A stretch of DNA of 6,589 nucleotides from an uncultured Lachnospiraceae bacterium. Its GTDB lineage: Bacteria > Bacillota > Clostridia > Lachnospirales > Lachnospiraceae. The notes under the pieces were generated by a model. That model did not search any database and was not told the origin of the DNA. It saw only the letters and a list, made by a program, of their open reading frames with translations. Shown one piece after another: positions 5,547-6,589 of this stretch. The position numbers and the translations under genes were made by a program. The stretch is taken from positions 1 to 6,589 of the forward strand of contig CANQYH010000175.1 in assembly GCA_947628025.1 (NCBI GenBank). Direction: 5' to 3'. The stretch's first letter is position 1; the number at the start of each line of letters is the position of its first letter.

Positions 5547-6589
5547 GTCTCTTTCTTCCGCCCCCAGCCGGTCAGCACCGCAAAAATGAACACAGCGAAC
5601 AGCGCGAACCCGTAAATGGTTCCGCAGGCGACCGTCAGCGGGGACAGGCCGGTCAGCGCCGCGCCGATGAAGACGAAGACGCTCATGAACGGCACGATGG
5701 CCGGCAGGCTGTTGGCGGTTCCGTCCAGCAGATTGGCGCGGCGGTACGGATGGATGTTTTTCGCCGAACCGATCTTATTTAAAATGGGGCCGAATGTCAG
5801 GATGGACGCGCTGGTCACGCCGCCCAGCAGCACCGTCGTCAGGGAAATGCCGATCATGCAGATCAGTTCCGCGCCGGAATCCGTCTGGGCCATGGGGCTG
5901 TTTAAGATCTTGTCGGCGATCAGGTTCAGCATACCGGCGTCATTGAGAACGCCCATGATACCGAATACGGAGATCACCAGCGCGCAGGTGGGCAGGATCC
6001 CGTTAACTCCGTCGATCAGGAAGCCAATCGCCGCGTTGTTAGCCGCGTCATTGGCAAACACCGCGCTGAACGGGAAGAGTCCCGACACCAAACCAACGGC
6101 GATGCCCAGACCCAGGCCTACCAGGATCCCCTCGTAAATATTCCGGGTCTTCGTCGATACTGCCAGCATGACCACGACCGGGATCAGCATGATCAGGGAC
6201 ATGGGATTGGACGCCGCGTCGATCGCGCCGCCCTGGTACGTCCCGCCGATGCCGCCTGCTGCCGCGAAGATCACAATGGCGATCAGGCCGGCAACCGCGG
6301 AATAGCGGAGGCGGCTGGACACCACGCCGCCGATGTCCGCGGGGCGTCCGTCACGGAACTGCTGGGTGGAGGCGGAAGCGATCGTCGTGTCGGAGATCGG
6401 GGCCAGATTGTCGCCGAAGATCGCGCCGGACACGATACTCCCGGCCATGAACATTTCATTGGCGCCCAGGATCATGCCCGCCGGGTAGAAGATCGGGAAC
6501 GCGATGAACATGGTGCCGATGGAGGAACCGGTGGCCGTGGAGACGATGCAGGTGGCGATGAATGTGAACGCCACGAAGAGGCCGCCGCG
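5540..6589 (-). CDS. nhaC: Na+/H+ antiporter, NhaC family (5' end outside window)
   Basis: The C-terminal 349 residues of a polytopic membrane protein that exchanges Na+ (or, in some family members, organic acids such as malate and lactate) for H+. The family signature is visible as GDNLAPISDTT (6415-6383), preceded by VSTATGSSIGT. Several hydrophobic helices follow, for example AVAGLIAIVIFAAAGG, LIMLIPVVVMLAV and ILVGLGLGIAVGLVSGLF, then a short charged tail GRKKETP. The frame is open to the right edge; the GTG at 6574 is an internal valine of GLFVAFTFIAT, not a start. Family members are usually about 450-520 residues, so roughly the first quarter to third is missing. The gene is separated from the regulator by 136 bases with a separate promoter, so it is probably not part of the surface module. 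The exact ion or substrate cannot be read from this fragment. Confidence 0.9.
   Translation of the reverse strand, partial: RGGLFVAFTFIATCIVSTATGSSIGTMFIAFPIFYPAGMILGANEMFMAGSIVSGAIFGDNLAPISDTTIASASTQQFRDGRPADIGGVVSSRLRYSAVAGLIAIVIFAAAGGIGGTYQGGAIDAASNPMSLIMLIPVVVMLAVSTKTRNIYEGILVGLGLGIAVGLVSGLFPFSAVFANDAANNAAIGFLIDGVNGILPTCALVISVFGIMGVLNDAGMLNLIADKILNSPMAQTDSGAELICMIGISLTTVLLGGVTSASILTFGPILNKIGSAKNIHPYRRANLLDGTANSLPAIVPFMSVFVFIGAALTGLSPLTVACGTIYGFALFAVFIFAVLTGWGRKKETP

Overview
The window looks like chromosomal DNA from a Gram-positive anaerobe of the Clostridia, most likely a Lachnospiraceae-type gut Firmicute. This is inferred from strong AGGAG-type ribosome binding sites, a class B sortase next to a very large secreted repeat protein, moderately GC-rich coding sequence, and a clear sigma-A-type promoter. 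No rRNA, tRNA, CRISPR array, transposase or phage gene was seen. All four supported genes lie on the minus strand, so transcription runs from the right edge to the left edge.

Layout in order of transcription. (1) 6589-5540: the C-terminal ~349 residues of an NhaC-family Na+/H+ antiporter, whose start is beyond the right edge. (2) 5539-5404: an intergenic region with a good promoter (TTGACG, 17-bp spacer, TACAAT), a GC-rich hairpin and a strong Shine-Dalgarno in front of a TTG start. (3) 5403-4189: a SARP/BTAD-type transcriptional regulator (winged helix, TPR-like BTAD) with an unusual C-terminal region that resembles a degenerate GGDEF domain. (4) 4153-3197: a class B sortase with an uncommon Glu/Thr/Ala/Pro-rich linker, 35 bp after the regulator and probably in the same operon, closed by an intrinsic terminator 3 bp after its stop codon. 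(5) 3196-2952: a 245-bp intergenic region with a three-copy 12-bp-period direct repeat, a sequence motif shared with the regulator's own leader, and a small hairpin before the ribosome binding site. (6) 2951 to beyond position 1: a secreted modular surface protein of at least 983 residues (signal peptide, acidic and decapeptide-repeat stalk, ZU5-like and Ig-like regions, an unassigned aromatic-rich domain, then DUF11/DUF7507-type repeats). Its C-terminus, where a sortase signal would be expected, is outside the window.

Inferred working model: regulator, sortase and adhesin-like protein form a self-contained surface-display module. The regulator would control the module through the repeats upstream of the adhesin and perhaps its own leader; the sortase would anchor the adhesin to the wall. 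The NhaC gene appears unrelated. The most unusual points are the regulator's degenerate GGDEF-like tail, the repeat architecture in the adhesin promoter region, and the mosaic base composition of the adhesin gene.
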